From contig DASYIY010000071.1 of NCBI GenBank assembly GCA_035997045.1, positions 10,827 to 74,826 of the forward strand: DNA of 64,000 bases, written 5' to 3'. The stretch comes from VRUE01 sp035997045 (GTDB taxonomy: Bacteria; Actinomycetota; Thermoleophilia; Solirubrobacterales; 70-9). Under the pieces are notes generated by a model. That model did not search any database, was not told the DNA's origin, and saw only the letters and a program-made list of their open reading frames with translations. The position numbers and the translations under genes are program-made. Of the stretch, positions 31,851 through 40,530 are shown piece after piece (position 1 is the first letter of the stretch; each line of letters opens with the position of its first letter).

Positions 31851-31897
31851 ACTGCATCAAATTCCCGGCCTGGCGGCCCGGAAATTTGATGCAGTTC
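31849..31897. repeat. 49-bp palindrome at a convergent junction, copy G
   Basis: Arms GAACTGCATCAAATT and AATTTGATGCAGTTC extend with a few mismatches through CCCGGCC/GGCCCGG. It starts in the TGA of the propeller gene and ends 9 bp before the stop of the convergent gene. Its position suits a bidirectional terminator. Sequence differs from copies A-D. Confidence 0.75.
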
Positions 31898-31905
31898 GCG
31901 GAGGG

Positions 31906-32976
31906 CTAGGGGGCTGGGGCCAGGCCACCCGGCGGAGGCGGTGGCGCCAGCGGCGGGTTGGGCGCGAAGGCGGGGAAGACCGGGTGGTGGAGGGCGTCAC
32001 TGAGCGCCGCCAGGCTGGCTGGGTAGTTCTGGATCCGGTAGGCGCTGGTCGAGCCGAAGTCCTGGTAGTAGACGAGCATCTTGCAGCGCGGGTGGCGCCG
32101 CACCCAGATCATCAGGCGTTCTATGTATGCGGGGTCGTCGCCGACCGAGACGCCGAACTCGGGGATCGAGAACGGCTTGGTGGAGAAGCGGTTGTAGAGG
32201 CCGGTCAGCGCTTTCCAGTCCTGGTTGTCGGCGTAGAAGTCGGTGCCGACCCAGTCGACGTATTCGTCGCCGGGGTAGAAGTGCTTGGGACGGTTCTGCG
32301 GGACCGTCGGCGAGCCTGCCGGGAGCGTGCTCCAGATCACCGCGACCGGGGCCTTCGGCAGCCCGCCGATTTCGCTTTTCAGCGGCGGCAGCCCGGCTTC
32401 GCCGAGTCGGGCATCGATCTGCGTCCGCTTACCGCCTCCGTGCAGGACGAGGTAAATCCGGCGGAAGGCCTGCCGGTACCAGCGCGGCTTGTGGGCGGCG
32501 TCGCGGAGGTTGCCGTCGCAGTCGTAGGAGGCGTAGACGTTGAGACAGCGGTTCGGCTCACCCAGGGGCCGGATGTAGGCGGGCATTTTCTTCGACCAGA
32601 AGAGCGCGTTGAGGCGGATCAGGTAGTCGTCGCCGTAGCCCTGGGCGATCGCCCGCGGGTCGATCAGCTCGTGCCCGTCGGTCGGGTCGGCGGTGGTGAT
32701 GTGCAGCACCGGGCGGGCCCGCGCCGCCTGCCAGCGTTCGATCGACTCGGGAAAGTCCGAGCCCCAGGTGCGGAAGCTCTCGATCAGCGCTGGGTGCTTG
32801 TTCAGCGCTGCGCTGAAGTGGCCGAAGTCGGCCGAATCGCCGGTGTCGCTGACGCCGAAGAAGACCTTTTTGCCGCGCGGCAGCAGCGCGCCGGCTTCGG
32901 CGCAGGGGGCCACGGCCAGGCCGAGCAGGGCCACGGCGAGGACGATCGGGGCGGTTCGCTTTGCGATCGGGCGCAT
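31906..32976 (-). CDS. Secreted glycoside hydrolase family 26-like protein
   Basis: 356 residues. Signal peptide APIVLAVALLGLAVAPCAEA. The barrel carries the two likely catalytic Glu: YIRPLGEPNR (acid/base) and FSIPEFGVSVGDD (nucleophile), with VGTDFYAD between, as in GH26-type beta-mannanases. A Pro-rich C-terminus (PNPPLAPPPPPGG) may link it to the envelope. The substrate could be mannan or another polysaccharide; GH26 relatives in this lineage are poorly studied. The 3' end faces palindrome G. Confidence 0.72.
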   Translation of the reverse strand: MRPIAKRTAPIVLAVALLGLAVAPCAEAGALLPRGKKVFFGVSDTGDSADFGHFSAALNKHPALIESFRTWGSDFPESIERWQAARARPVLHITTADPTDGHELIDPRAIAQGYGDDYLIRLNALFWSKKMPAYIRPLGEPNRCLNVYASYDCDGNLRDAAHKPRWYRQAFRRIYLVLHGGGKRTQIDARLGEAGLPPLKSEIGGLPKAPVAVIWSTLPAGSPTVPQNRPKHFYPGDEYVDWVGTDFYADNQDWKALTGLYNRFSTKPFSIPEFGVSVGDDPAYIERLMIWVRRHPRCKMLVYYQDFGSTSAYRIQNYPASLAALSDALHHPVFPAFAPNPPLAPPPPPGGLAPAP

Positions 32977-33097
32977 CCGAGCTCATTCGACCGGGTGGGG
33001 ACCTGTCCCTCCCCGCTGGCGGGCCTGGAGTCGGAGGTGTTAGTTGACATCCGGCCCGTCAGCGGGGGAGAACGTGTGGCTGTAACACTTGCCGCCG

Positions 33098-34066
33098 GTG
33101 ATCGATCCGGTCAAACGCTGGCGCCAGCATGGAGAGAAGCCCGACTTCGCCGGGCTACTCAGCTTTGCCGGCGTGCCCTACACCGAGGACGCCGCCGAGC
33201 TGGCCGGAGCCGACGTGGCGATCGTCGGCGCCCCGACCGACGACCTGGTCTCGGACCGCCCCGGCGCGCGCTTCGGGCCGCGGGCGATCCGCGCCGCAAG
33301 CTGTCCGCCGGGCCGCCACCTCGAGGTCGGGGCGGACGGCTTTGCCGAGCTGCGCGTTCTCGACTACGGCGACGCGCCGGTGCTGCCCGCCGACCCGGCA
33401 GCGACTCACGCGGCGATCGAGCGCACGGTCGGCGAGGCGCTCGAGGCCGGCGCGATCCCGATCGTCCTCGGCGGCGACCACGGCATCGCCGAGCCCGACA
33501 TCCGCGCCTGCGCAGGGCGCCACGGCCCGCTCGGCCTGATCCACTTCGACGCCCACACCGATACCGGCAGCGAGGTCTTCGGCGTCGAGGTATCGCACGG
33601 CACGCCGATGCGCCGCCTGGTCGAGCAGGGGCACGTCGACCCCCGCCGTTACGTGCAGCTGGGCCTGCGTGGCTACTGGCCGGGCGAGGCCGAGTTCGCC
33701 TGGCAGGCCGAGCACGGCATCGTCAGCCTCTTCATGCACGAGCTTCGCGACTTCGGCATCGAGGAGGGGGTGGACCGTGCGGTGGCGGCGGTGGGCGAGG
33801 GGCCGGTTTTCCTCTCGGTCGACATCGACGTCCTCGACCCGGCCTTCGCCCCCGGCACCGGCACTCCCGAGCCGGGCGGGATGACGAGCGCCGACCTGCT
33901 CTGGGCCTGCCGTGAGCTGGCCAACCGGCTCGACCTGGTCGGTGCCGAGCTGGTCGAGGTAATCCCGACCGCGGTCGGCTCAGCCGACGTCACCGCGCTC
34001 GTCGCCGATCGCGTCGTGCGCGAGATCGTCACCGGCATCGCTCTGCGGCGCCGTTCAGGCGGCTGA
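33098..34066 (+). CDS. Arginase/agmatinase-family ureohydrolase
   Basis: 322 residues from GTG 33098; an in-frame TTG at 33089 is also possible. The dimanganese ligand motifs are complete: GGDHGIAEP, HFDAHTDTG and SVDIDVLDPAFAPGTGTPEPGG. The N-terminal segment GAPTDDLVSDRPGARFGPRAIR is typical of agmatinases. Products would be urea plus putrescine, or another guanidino-compound hydrolysis; agmatine, guanidinobutyrate and formiminoglutamate enzymes cannot be separated by eye. The 3' end overlaps recQ by 12 bp. Confidence 0.88.
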   Translation: MIDPVKRWRQHGEKPDFAGLLSFAGVPYTEDAAELAGADVAIVGAPTDDLVSDRPGARFGPRAIRAASCPPGRHLEVGADGFAELRVLDYGDAPVLPADPAATHAAIERTVGEALEAGAIPIVLGGDHGIAEPDIRACAGRHGPLGLIHFDAHTDTGSEVFGVEVSHGTPMRRLVEQGHVDPRRYVQLGLRGYWPGEAEFAWQAEHGIVSLFMHELRDFGIEEGVDRAVAAVGEGPVFLSVDIDVLDPAFAPGTGTPEPGGMTSADLLWACRELANRLDLVGAELVEVIPTAVGSADVTALVADRVVREIVTGIALRRRSGG

Positions 34067-35620
34067 CTCGAGCGCCGCGCCGTCGCGCGGGTGCGCGGCG
34101 ATCAGGGCGAGGACCTCGGGCGCGAATTTGGCGATGAAGCTGGGCCCGATGCCGCGGATCGCGCCGAGGCTCGCCTCGTCGCGCGGGCGCGTTGCGGCAA
34201 TTGCTGCCAGCGTCGTGTTGTGGGCGATCGTGTAGGCGGGCTTGCCGTCGGCCGCGCGCAGGCGCCACGCCTTCAACTGGTCGAAGAGCACGCCGTCGGC
34301 CTCCGAGAGCTCGGCCGGCGGAGACGCCGCGGCCTTGGCCCGTTTCGGCGCCCGCACGACGATCGCCTCCGGATCCGGCAGCCAGCTCTGTGCGTCGCAG
34401 ACGTCGCAGCAGCGGCCCAGCGGCCGGCCCGCCTCGCGGTCGCCGAAGTGGTCGAGGATGCTGCGGCGCCGGCAGCGATCCCCGTAGATGAAGGACTTGA
34501 TCGTGCGGTAGTCGCGCCAGCCGCGCTCGCGGGCGATCGCCAGTTCGGGATCGCGCTGTTCGATGAAGCGGACCAGGCGCCCGAGGTCAGCCTTCATCGC
34601 CAGCATCACGGCCTTCGCCGGCAACCCGTCGCGCCCGCCTCTACCGGCCTCCTGGTAATAGGCCTCGAGGCTGGTCGGGATCGCCATGTGCCAGACCGAG
34701 CGCACGTTGGCCTTGTCTACGCCCATGCCGAAAGCGTTGGTGGCGACGATCACTTCCGCCTCCTCGGCCATGAAGCGGCGCTGGGTCGCGGTGCGCTCCT
34801 CGGCCTCCTTGCCGGCGTGGTAGCCGAGCGCGCGCAGGCCGGAGTCGCGCAGCGACTGCGCCACCTCGTCGGTGTCGCGCCGGGTGCCGCAATAGACGAT
34901 CGCCGGCCGGTTCTCCGGGTCGGCGAGCCCCGCTTCGAGCAGCGCCAGCCGCCGCGCCTTCGAGCCCTTGCCCTCGAGCTGGACGACGTCGAAGGAGAGG
35001 TTGGGGCGGTCGAAGCCGGAGCGCACCTGCAGCGGTTTGCGCAGGCCGAAGCGCGAGACGATCTCCGCCGCTACGGCCTTGGTTGCCGTCGCCGTGCAGG
35101 CCATCACCGGCGGCCGTCCCAGTCGCTCGGCGATTTCGGGCAGGCGCAGGTAGTCGGGGCGGAAGTCGTGACCCCACTCCGAGACGCAGTGCGCCTCGTC
35201 GACCGCCATCAGGTCGATTCGCCGCTGCGCCAGTGCATCGAGGAAGACGTTCGAGGCGAAGCGCTCCGGCGAGCAGTAGACGATTCGCGCCGCGCCGCTG
35301 CGGACCTGGTCGAGCGCGGCTCGCGCCGCTTCGGGGCTCATCCCCGAAGAGATCATCGCCACCGGGTGCCCGGCGGCGATCAGCCGCCGCCACTGATCGT
35401 TCATCAGCGCGATCAGCGGCGAGACCACGATCGTCAAATCCTCGCTCGCCAGCCCCGGCAGCTGGTAGCAGAGGCTCTTCCCGCCGCCGGTCGGCATCAC
35501 GATCAGCGAGTCCCGGCCCTCGAGCCCAGCCTCGACCGCCTCCTTCTGCCCGGGCCGCCAGCTCTCGAAGCCAAGCTCTCCGAGAAGCTGGTCGGCCCTG
35601 TCTGCTGCGACGACGGTCAT
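34055..35620 (-). CDS. recQ: RecQ-family ATP-dependent DNA helicase
   Basis: 521 residues from ATG 35620. Motif I MPTGGGKSLCY (Lys48), motif II VDEAHCVSEWGHDFRPDY, motif III MACTATATK, and motifs V-VI ATNAFGMGVDKANVR and YYQEAGRGGRDG. The RQC zinc Cys cluster is CRRRSILDHFGD...CCDVC. A C-terminal HRDC-type domain (LFDQLKAWRLRAADGKPAY...IRGIGPSFIAKF) follows. It unwinds 3'-5' in recombination and repair. Convergent with the ureohydrolase gene. The WHC/winged-helix part is short compared with E. coli RecQ. Confidence 0.92.
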   Translation of the reverse strand: MTVVAADRADQLLGELGFESWRPGQKEAVEAGLEGRDSLIVMPTGGGKSLCYQLPGLASEDLTIVVSPLIALMNDQWRRLIAAGHPVAMISSGMSPEAARAALDQVRSGAARIVYCSPERFASNVFLDALAQRRIDLMAVDEAHCVSEWGHDFRPDYLRLPEIAERLGRPPVMACTATATKAVAAEIVSRFGLRKPLQVRSGFDRPNLSFDVVQLEGKGSKARRLALLEAGLADPENRPAIVYCGTRRDTDEVAQSLRDSGLRALGYHAGKEAEERTATQRRFMAEEAEVIVATNAFGMGVDKANVRSVWHMAIPTSLEAYYQEAGRGGRDGLPAKAVMLAMKADLGRLVRFIEQRDPELAIARERGWRDYRTIKSFIYGDRCRRRSILDHFGDREAGRPLGRCCDVCDAQSWLPDPEAIVVRAPKRAKAAASPPAELSEADGVLFDQLKAWRLRAADGKPAYTIAHNTTLAAIAATRPRDEASLGAIRGIGPSFIAKFAPEVLALIAAHPRDGAALESAA

Positions 35621-35639
35621 CGCGGTCAGGCTATGGGGT

Positions 35640-36360
35640 TCATCCGACGATCTGGGCCGGCACCTGTGACAACTCTTCCGCAAGAGCGTCAATTTCCTGC
35701 GCCAGCTTGCGGGTGTCGGCCTTGCTCAGTTCGGTGTAGGAGACGAAGCCGTCGCCGCGCCGGTAGGGCTTGAGCGAGGCGTAGACGTCTTCGAAGCCCG
35801 CTTCGATTTCCTTCGCCCGCTTCGGGTCCTTTTCGCTGAGCAGCGGCTCGACCGCTCGAATGCCGCCTCGACCCCTTCGAGGTTGGCCTCGAAGCCGACC
35901 AGGTCGATGTGCGAGTAGCGCTCCTCCTCGCCGACCTTCTCCTGCAGTTCTTCGACGTCGGCAAGGAGCTGTTCGGCAATCGGCTTCCCATCGGTTGTGT
36001 TTTCCACCCAAAGAGCTTTTCTCAATCCTGTGAAATCCGCCGAATTTATTCGGCGGAATGTCATTGGTGCGAGCGTCGAGCGGGGGTCGAGGTCGCCGAA
36101 GGACTCCGCCACCGGTTCGATTCGCTCGTAGGGAATGCGAGCGGCCGCGTAGAGGGATTTAGCCTCGTCGACTTCTCCGATTCGACCGCGGTCACGAACG
36201 GCTCGGTCGCTGCGGTCAGCTCAGCCGTCTTCTTCTGAGCCGCCATTGCAGCGCGGGGTGTATTCGCCCTCCTCCAGGGTCAGCGAGAAACTGCCGGAGA
36301 GGCCGTCGGAGAGGTTCTCGACCTCACCCAGGATCGTTTCCCGATTAGGGGCCCCAAAAA
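35640..36360 (-). pseudogene. efeO: Decayed efeO (iron-uptake M75/imelysin-like lipoprotein)
   Basis: Three or more frames together spell an EfeO protein. Cupredoxin remnant ILGEVENLSDGLSGSFSLTL with TPRCNGGSEEDG and a stop (about 36334-36238). Then TAELTAATEPFV in another frame, then LYAAARIPYERIEPVAESFG and FTGLRKALW, then a final frame AKEIEAGFEDVYASLKPYRR with DGFVSYTELSKADT and a stop at 35640. Frame shifts fall near 36240, 36170 and 35860, and sequence between the cupredoxin and imelysin parts is deleted. No signal peptide remains. No efeU or efeB is nearby. The locus cannot make the normal protein. Confidence 0.85.
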
Positions 36361-36397
36361 TAGCACCGGCCTCGGGATTGCGATTCTCAGCGCCGGG

Positions 36398-37801
36398 CTA
36401 TGGCAGCCAGGGCTCGTGCCACTGGGTGATACCGCGAGTCAGCTCCTCCGCCTCGGGCGGGCCCCAGGTTCCGGGCTCATAGGGACGCACCTGCCCTGGT
36501 TCTTCGAGCAGCGGCTCGACGACTCGCCAGGTCTCCTCGACCGTGTCCTGGCGGGTGAAGAGCGTGTGGCGACCGGCGATCGCGTCGCCGAGCAGCCGCT
36601 CGTATGGCTCCGGCTCCTCGCCGGGGACCTTTTCGAAGAGGACTTCCATGTCGGCCGGCTCGAAAGCCTCCTCCCCCGCCCGCTTGGCGAAGAGGCGCAT
36701 GCGAGCGCCAGGCTCAGGCTCGATCCGCACCGTCATCCGGTTCGGATCCGGCCGCTTGCCGCCGCCGACGCCGAGCGGCGGCGGTCGCTTGAAGACGACG
36801 CTGACCTCGCTCGACTTGGCCGGCATGCACTTGCCGGCGCGGATGAAGAAGGGCACGCCGTGCCAGCGCCAGTTGTCGACGGCCAGCTCGACCGCGGCGA
36901 AGGTCTCGGTGGTCGAATCGGGCGCCACGTCCTTGACGTCGAGGAAGCCCTTGTACTGGCCGCGTACGTATTTCTTTGGGTCGGCGGTGCGCATCGCCTT
37001 GAAGAATTCGAGCTTCTTGTCGCGGATCGAGTCGTGGTGGTTGCCGGTCGGAGGCCCCATCCCGACCAGCGCCAGCACCTGCAGGGCGTGGTTCTGGATC
37101 ACGTCGCGCATCGCCCCGACCGCGTCGTAAAAGCGGCCGCGATCGTCGACGCCGAAGTCCTCGGCGATCGTCATCTGCACGTGGGAGACGTGCTGGCGGT
37201 TCCAGACCGGCTCCAGCACCGCGTTGGCGAAGCGCAGATAGGTGATGTCCATCACCGGCTCCTTGCCGAGGTAATGGTCGATGCGCAGGATCTGCTTCTC
37301 GTCGAGCACTTCGCAGAGTTCGGCATTGAGCGCCCGCGCCGACTCGAGGTCGTGGCCGAACGGCTTCTCGATCACGACGTGTGCGTTCTCGGTCAAGCCC
37401 GCGTCGCCGAGTCCGTGGACCACGGTGGCGAACAGCGAAGGGGGGATCTCAAGGTAGAAGACCGGTCGCTTGGCGTCGCCGATCGCTTCGGCGACGCGCT
37501 TGAAGGTCTCGGCGTCGGCATAGTCGCCCTGGACGTAGGAGAGACGGGCCGCGAGGCGGCTGAAGACGTCTTCGTCGGGGCTGCTGACGCTCCCCGCGAT
37601 CGAGTCGTGGGCGTGCTTGCGCAGCTGCTCGCTGTCCCAGTCGTCGATCGCCACGCCGACGATCGGGCAGTCGAGCTTGCCGGCGGCCTCCAACCGGTAG
37701 AGCGCCCGGAAGGTCATCTTCTTCGCCAAGTCGCCGCTGATCCCGAAGATCGTCAGCACGTCGGCGGGCGCGTCGGAGTGTTTGGCGTCGGCCTTGGCCA
37801 T
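36398..37801 (-). CDS. zwf: Glucose-6-phosphate 1-dehydrogenase
   Basis: 467 residues. Rossmann start LTIFGISGDLAKK, catalytic region RIDHYLGKEPV with the His-Lys pair, and the conserved ending EEPGQVRPYEPGTWGPPEA. It oxidises glucose 6-phosphate to 6-phosphogluconolactone, producing NAD(P)H. Divergent from gnd by 69 bp, so the promoters of the oxidative branch lie in that gap. Between its 3' end and the efeO remnant there is no terminator that I recognise. Confidence 0.95.
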   Translation of the reverse strand: MAKADAKHSDAPADVLTIFGISGDLAKKMTFRALYRLEAAGKLDCPIVGVAIDDWDSEQLRKHAHDSIAGSVSSPDEDVFSRLAARLSYVQGDYADAETFKRVAEAIGDAKRPVFYLEIPPSLFATVVHGLGDAGLTENAHVVIEKPFGHDLESARALNAELCEVLDEKQILRIDHYLGKEPVMDITYLRFANAVLEPVWNRQHVSHVQMTIAEDFGVDDRGRFYDAVGAMRDVIQNHALQVLALVGMGPPTGNHHDSIRDKKLEFFKAMRTADPKKYVRGQYKGFLDVKDVAPDSTTETFAAVELAVDNWRWHGVPFFIRAGKCMPAKSSEVSVVFKRPPPLGVGGGKRPDPNRMTVRIEPEPGARMRLFAKRAGEEAFEPADMEVLFEKVPGEEPEPYERLLGDAIAGRHTLFTRQDTVEETWRVVEPLLEEPGQVRPYEPGTWGPPEAEELTRGITQWHEPWLP

Positions 37802-37870
37802 TCGTCCGCCAGGCTACCCGTTGGCCGTGCGGCGGCCACATCGGCGGTCCTCCTCGCATAGGGTTAGGCA

Positions 37871-38887
37871 ATGGAGCTGGGAATGGTCGGGCTCGGTCGA
37901 ATGGGCGCCAACATGGCGCGGAGGTTGATGCGCGACGGCCACCGCTGCGTTGTCTACGACGTCAACGCGGACGCGGTCTCGGCCCTAGCTGCCGAGGGCG
38001 CAGAGGGAGCCTCCTCGCTGCAGGACCTGGCCTCGAAGCTGAGCGCGCCGCGCTCGGTCTGGGTGATGGTCCCGGCGGGTGAGATCACCGAGAAGACGGT
38101 CGAGGACGTCGCCGCCGTGCTCGACTCCGGCGACGCGATCGTCGATGGCGGCAACTCCTATTACCGCGATGACATCCGCCGCGCCGCCAAGGTCGGCGAG
38201 CAGGGGATCGACTACGTCGACTGCGGCACCAGCGGCGGCGTCTTCGGTCTCGACCGCGGCTACTGCCTGATGATCGGTGGGCCGGATGGGGCCGTCGAGC
38301 GACTCGACCCGGTCTTCGCTTCGCTGGCGCCGGGGGTCGAGTCGGCGGAGCGCACCCCGGGCCGCTCGGGCGAGGCCTCGCCCTCGGAGAACGGCTACCT
38401 GCACTGCGGCCCCAACGGCGCCGGGCACTTCGTGAAGATGGTCCACAACGGGATCGAGTACGGGATCATGGCCGCCTACGCCGAGGGCCTCAACATCCTC
38501 AAGAACGCCAACGCCGGCAAGGTGCAGCGCGAGGCCGATGCCGAGACCGCGCCGCTCGAGCAGCCCGAGTACTACCAGTACGACCTCGACCTTCCCGAGG
38601 TGACCGAGGTCTGGCGCCGCGGCAGCGTGGTCGGTTCCTGGCTGCTCGACCTGACCGCCGCCTCGATGCAGGAATCCCCCGACCTCTCCGACTTCGCCGG
38701 GCGCGTCTCGGATTCCGGCGAGGGACGCTGGACTTCGATTGCGGCGATCGACGAGGGCGTGCCCGCGCCGGTCCTCACCACCGCGCTCTACGAGCGCTTT
38801 TCCTCGCGCGGCCTCGACGACTTCGCCGACAAGGTGCTCTCGGCGATGCGCAAGCAGTTCGGCGGCCACGACGAGAAGCCGTCCTAG
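37871..38887 (+). CDS. gnd: 6-phosphogluconate dehydrogenase (short, GndA-like form)
   Basis: 338 residues, the short bacterial type. GLGRMGANMARRL nucleotide loop, VDGGNSYYRDD substrate signature and CGPNGAGHFVKMVHNGIEYG with the catalytic Lys. Oxidative decarboxylation of 6-phosphogluconate to ribulose 5-phosphate. The short form is often NAD-preferring, which is not provable here. pgl follows after 12 bp, so the two are co-transcribed. Confidence 0.95.
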   Translation: MELGMVGLGRMGANMARRLMRDGHRCVVYDVNADAVSALAAEGAEGASSLQDLASKLSAPRSVWVMVPAGEITEKTVEDVAAVLDSGDAIVDGGNSYYRDDIRRAAKVGEQGIDYVDCGTSGGVFGLDRGYCLMIGGPDGAVERLDPVFASLAPGVESAERTPGRSGEASPSENGYLHCGPNGAGHFVKMVHNGIEYGIMAAYAEGLNILKNANAGKVQREADAETAPLEQPEYYQYDLDLPEVTEVWRRGSVVGSWLLDLTAASMQESPDLSDFAGRVSDSGEGRWTSIAAIDEGVPAPVLTTALYERFSSRGLDDFADKVLSAMRKQFGGHDEKPS

Positions 38888-38899
38888 GGGGACGCAGCC

Positions 38900-39568
38900 A
38901 TGGCGCTCGATCTCGAGGTCGTCGGCGACGAAAAGGCGGCGGCGCGGCGCGCTGCCGAGCTGATCGCCGCGTCGGGCAAGGCCGCCGTGGCCGAGCACAA
39001 CACCTTCTCGCTGGCGATGAGCGGCGGACGCAGCCCCTGGGCGATGCTGGCGATCCTCGGCGAATTAGAGGAGATGCCCTGGGCCGAGACCGAGCTCTTC
39101 CAGGTCGACGAGCGGATCGCTTCGCCCGGCAGCGAGGACCGCAACCTCACCCACATGGTTCTAGGCCTCTCGATGGACCACCAGGCGATGCTGCGCCCGA
39201 TGCCGGTCACCCAGCGCGACCTCGAGGGCGCCGCCCGCGACTACGAAAACACCCTCCCGGATCCGCTCGACTGCGTCCACCTCGGCCTCGGCCCCGACGG
39301 CCACACGGCGTCGCTGGTCCCCGGCGACCCGGTCCTGGAGGCGACCGATCGCCGCGTCGCCCTCACCGAGACCGCCTACCAGGGCCATCCGCGCATGACT
39401 CTCACCTACCCGGCCCTCGCCACGGCCGGCAAAATCGTCTGGCTGATCACCGGCCCCGACAAGGTCGAGGCGCTGGCAAAGCTCCAGGCTGGGGATACCT
39501 CGATTCCAGCCGGCCGGGTCAAGAACGACGACATGATCATCGTCGCCGACGAAGCAGCCGCGCCGTAG
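38900..39568 (+). CDS. pgl: 6-phosphogluconolactonase
   Basis: 222 residues with an upstream GGGGA ribosome site. MSGGRSPW, FQVDERIASPGSEDRNLTHM and HLGLGPDGHTASLVPGDP are diagnostic of the NagB-like DevB/Pgl family. It hydrolyses 6-phosphogluconolactone between Zwf and Gnd. Completes the oxidative branch encoded here. Confidence 0.94.
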   Translation: MALDLEVVGDEKAAARRAAELIAASGKAAVAEHNTFSLAMSGGRSPWAMLAILGELEEMPWAETELFQVDERIASPGSEDRNLTHMVLGLSMDHQAMLRPMPVTQRDLEGAARDYENTLPDPLDCVHLGLGPDGHTASLVPGDPVLEATDRRVALTETAYQGHPRMTLTYPALATAGKIVWLITGPDKVEALAKLQAGDTSIPAGRVKNDDMIIVADEAAAP

Positions 39569-39614
39569 GCCAAAAGGATTTGCCGCGCCGCGGCAGATGC
39601 GGCGCGAGACGGTT

Positions 39615-39634
39615 TGTTAGCGGATTCGCTAACA
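39615..39634. promoter_or_regulatory. 20-bp palindromic operator upstream of the XRE gene
   Basis: TGTTAGCG-GATT-CGCTAACA, perfectly symmetric, ending 9 bp before the ATG of the HTH gene. A single perfect operator directly upstream of a small XRE protein is typical of antitoxin autoregulation. Confidence 0.7.
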
Positions 39635-39642
39635 TCAGCTAC

Positions 39643-39966
39643 ATGTCGGTAGCAAGAACCCCACTTGCAGAGCAAATCCGGGTGCAGAGTGGACTGAGCC
39701 AGGCTGAGTTGGCGCGCCGGGCAGGCCTGCCTCGTTCCGTGGTCAATGCCTACGTCAAAGGCACGCGCGAGCCGGGGGTGGAGACGTTTTCCCGGCTTGC
39801 GGCGGCGGGCGGGTTGGAGCTGAGGCTCGATCGCCGAAAGCCACCGGTTGACGCCGATCGCGCCGGTCGGCTGCTGGTGCAGGTGCTCGAGCTGGCGGAG
39901 GCTCTGCCCTTCAGGCCACGGGCCGACCTTGACTATCCGCACCTCGCCGATCGCTTGGCAGCTTGA
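39643..39966 (+). CDS. XRE-family HTH regulator (putative antitoxin)
   Basis: 107 residues from ATG 39643. LAEQIRVQSGLSQAELARRA and PRSVVNAYVKGTREPGVETF form a full XRE helix-turn-helix (about 7-60). The tail VDADRAGRLLVQVLELAEALPF may contact the partner. Stop overlaps the TTG start of the nucleotidyltransferase gene by 4 bp, giving strict co-translation. Together with the palindrome upstream this looks like the antitoxin/regulator of a two-gene module. Confidence 0.8.
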   Translation: MSVARTPLAEQIRVQSGLSQAELARRAGLPRSVVNAYVKGTREPGVETFSRLAAAGGLELRLDRRKPPVDADRAGRLLVQVLELAEALPFRPRADLDYPHLADRLAA

Positions 39967-40523
39967 GCGAGCTGGTCGACAAGCTCCTCGCCATTCACGA
40001 CTCGCTGAACGAGGCCAGCATTCCCCATGCGTTCGGCGGCGCGATCGCCTTCGCCTACTGTGTTGAGGAGCCTCGCGGCACACGGGATCTGGACGTGAAC
40101 ATCTTCGTCGACTCCACCAAGGCTGGGCCAACGCTTGCCTGTCTGCCCTCCGGCGTCAAGGTGACTGACAATGATGTTGCCAAGGTTGAGCGCGACGGCC
40201 AGGCCAGGCTCGATTGGGATGACACGCCCGTCGACGTCTTTCTCAACAACGTCCCGCTACATCAAGCGGTTGCCTCGGCAATCGTCTGGGTGCCACTCAC
40301 CGGCCGCGAGATTCCGGTGCTGGACTGCGCCTCGCTGGCGATCTTCAAGGCATTCTTCGATCGCACCAAGGACTGGGCCGACATGGAGGCGATCGCTCAG
40401 GCGACGCCGGAGGACATCGCCGCCGCCGCCGCGACGATCTCCGAGCTGGTCGGCCCCGATGACCCGGCGGTAAAGCGCCTCGAGAGCCTGATCCCTCTCG
40501 ATATCGGATCCTCGCGCCAGTAG
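39963..40523 (+). CDS. Nucleotidyltransferase-fold protein (AbiEii/MNT-like putative toxin)
   Basis: 186 residues, TTG start overlapping the XRE stop. AFGGAIAFAY (Gly-Gly loop), then GTRDLDVNIFVD with the D-x-D metal pair, and a later acidic DDTPVDVFLNN giving the third carboxylate. This is the polymerase-beta nucleotidyltransferase fold. XRE plus such an enzyme is a known toxin-antitoxin layout: AbiEii-type nucleotidyltransferases modify tRNA or protein. Toxicity here is inference. The 3' end is convergent with a flavin oxidase, 7 bp away. Confidence 0.75.
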   Translation: MSELVDKLLAIHDSLNEASIPHAFGGAIAFAYCVEEPRGTRDLDVNIFVDSTKAGPTLACLPSGVKVTDNDVAKVERDGQARLDWDDTPVDVFLNNVPLHQAVASAIVWVPLTGREIPVLDCASLAIFKAFFDRTKDWADMEAIAQATPEDIAAAAATISELVGPDDPAVKRLESLIPLDIGSSRQ

Positions 40524-40530
40524 CCGCGCG

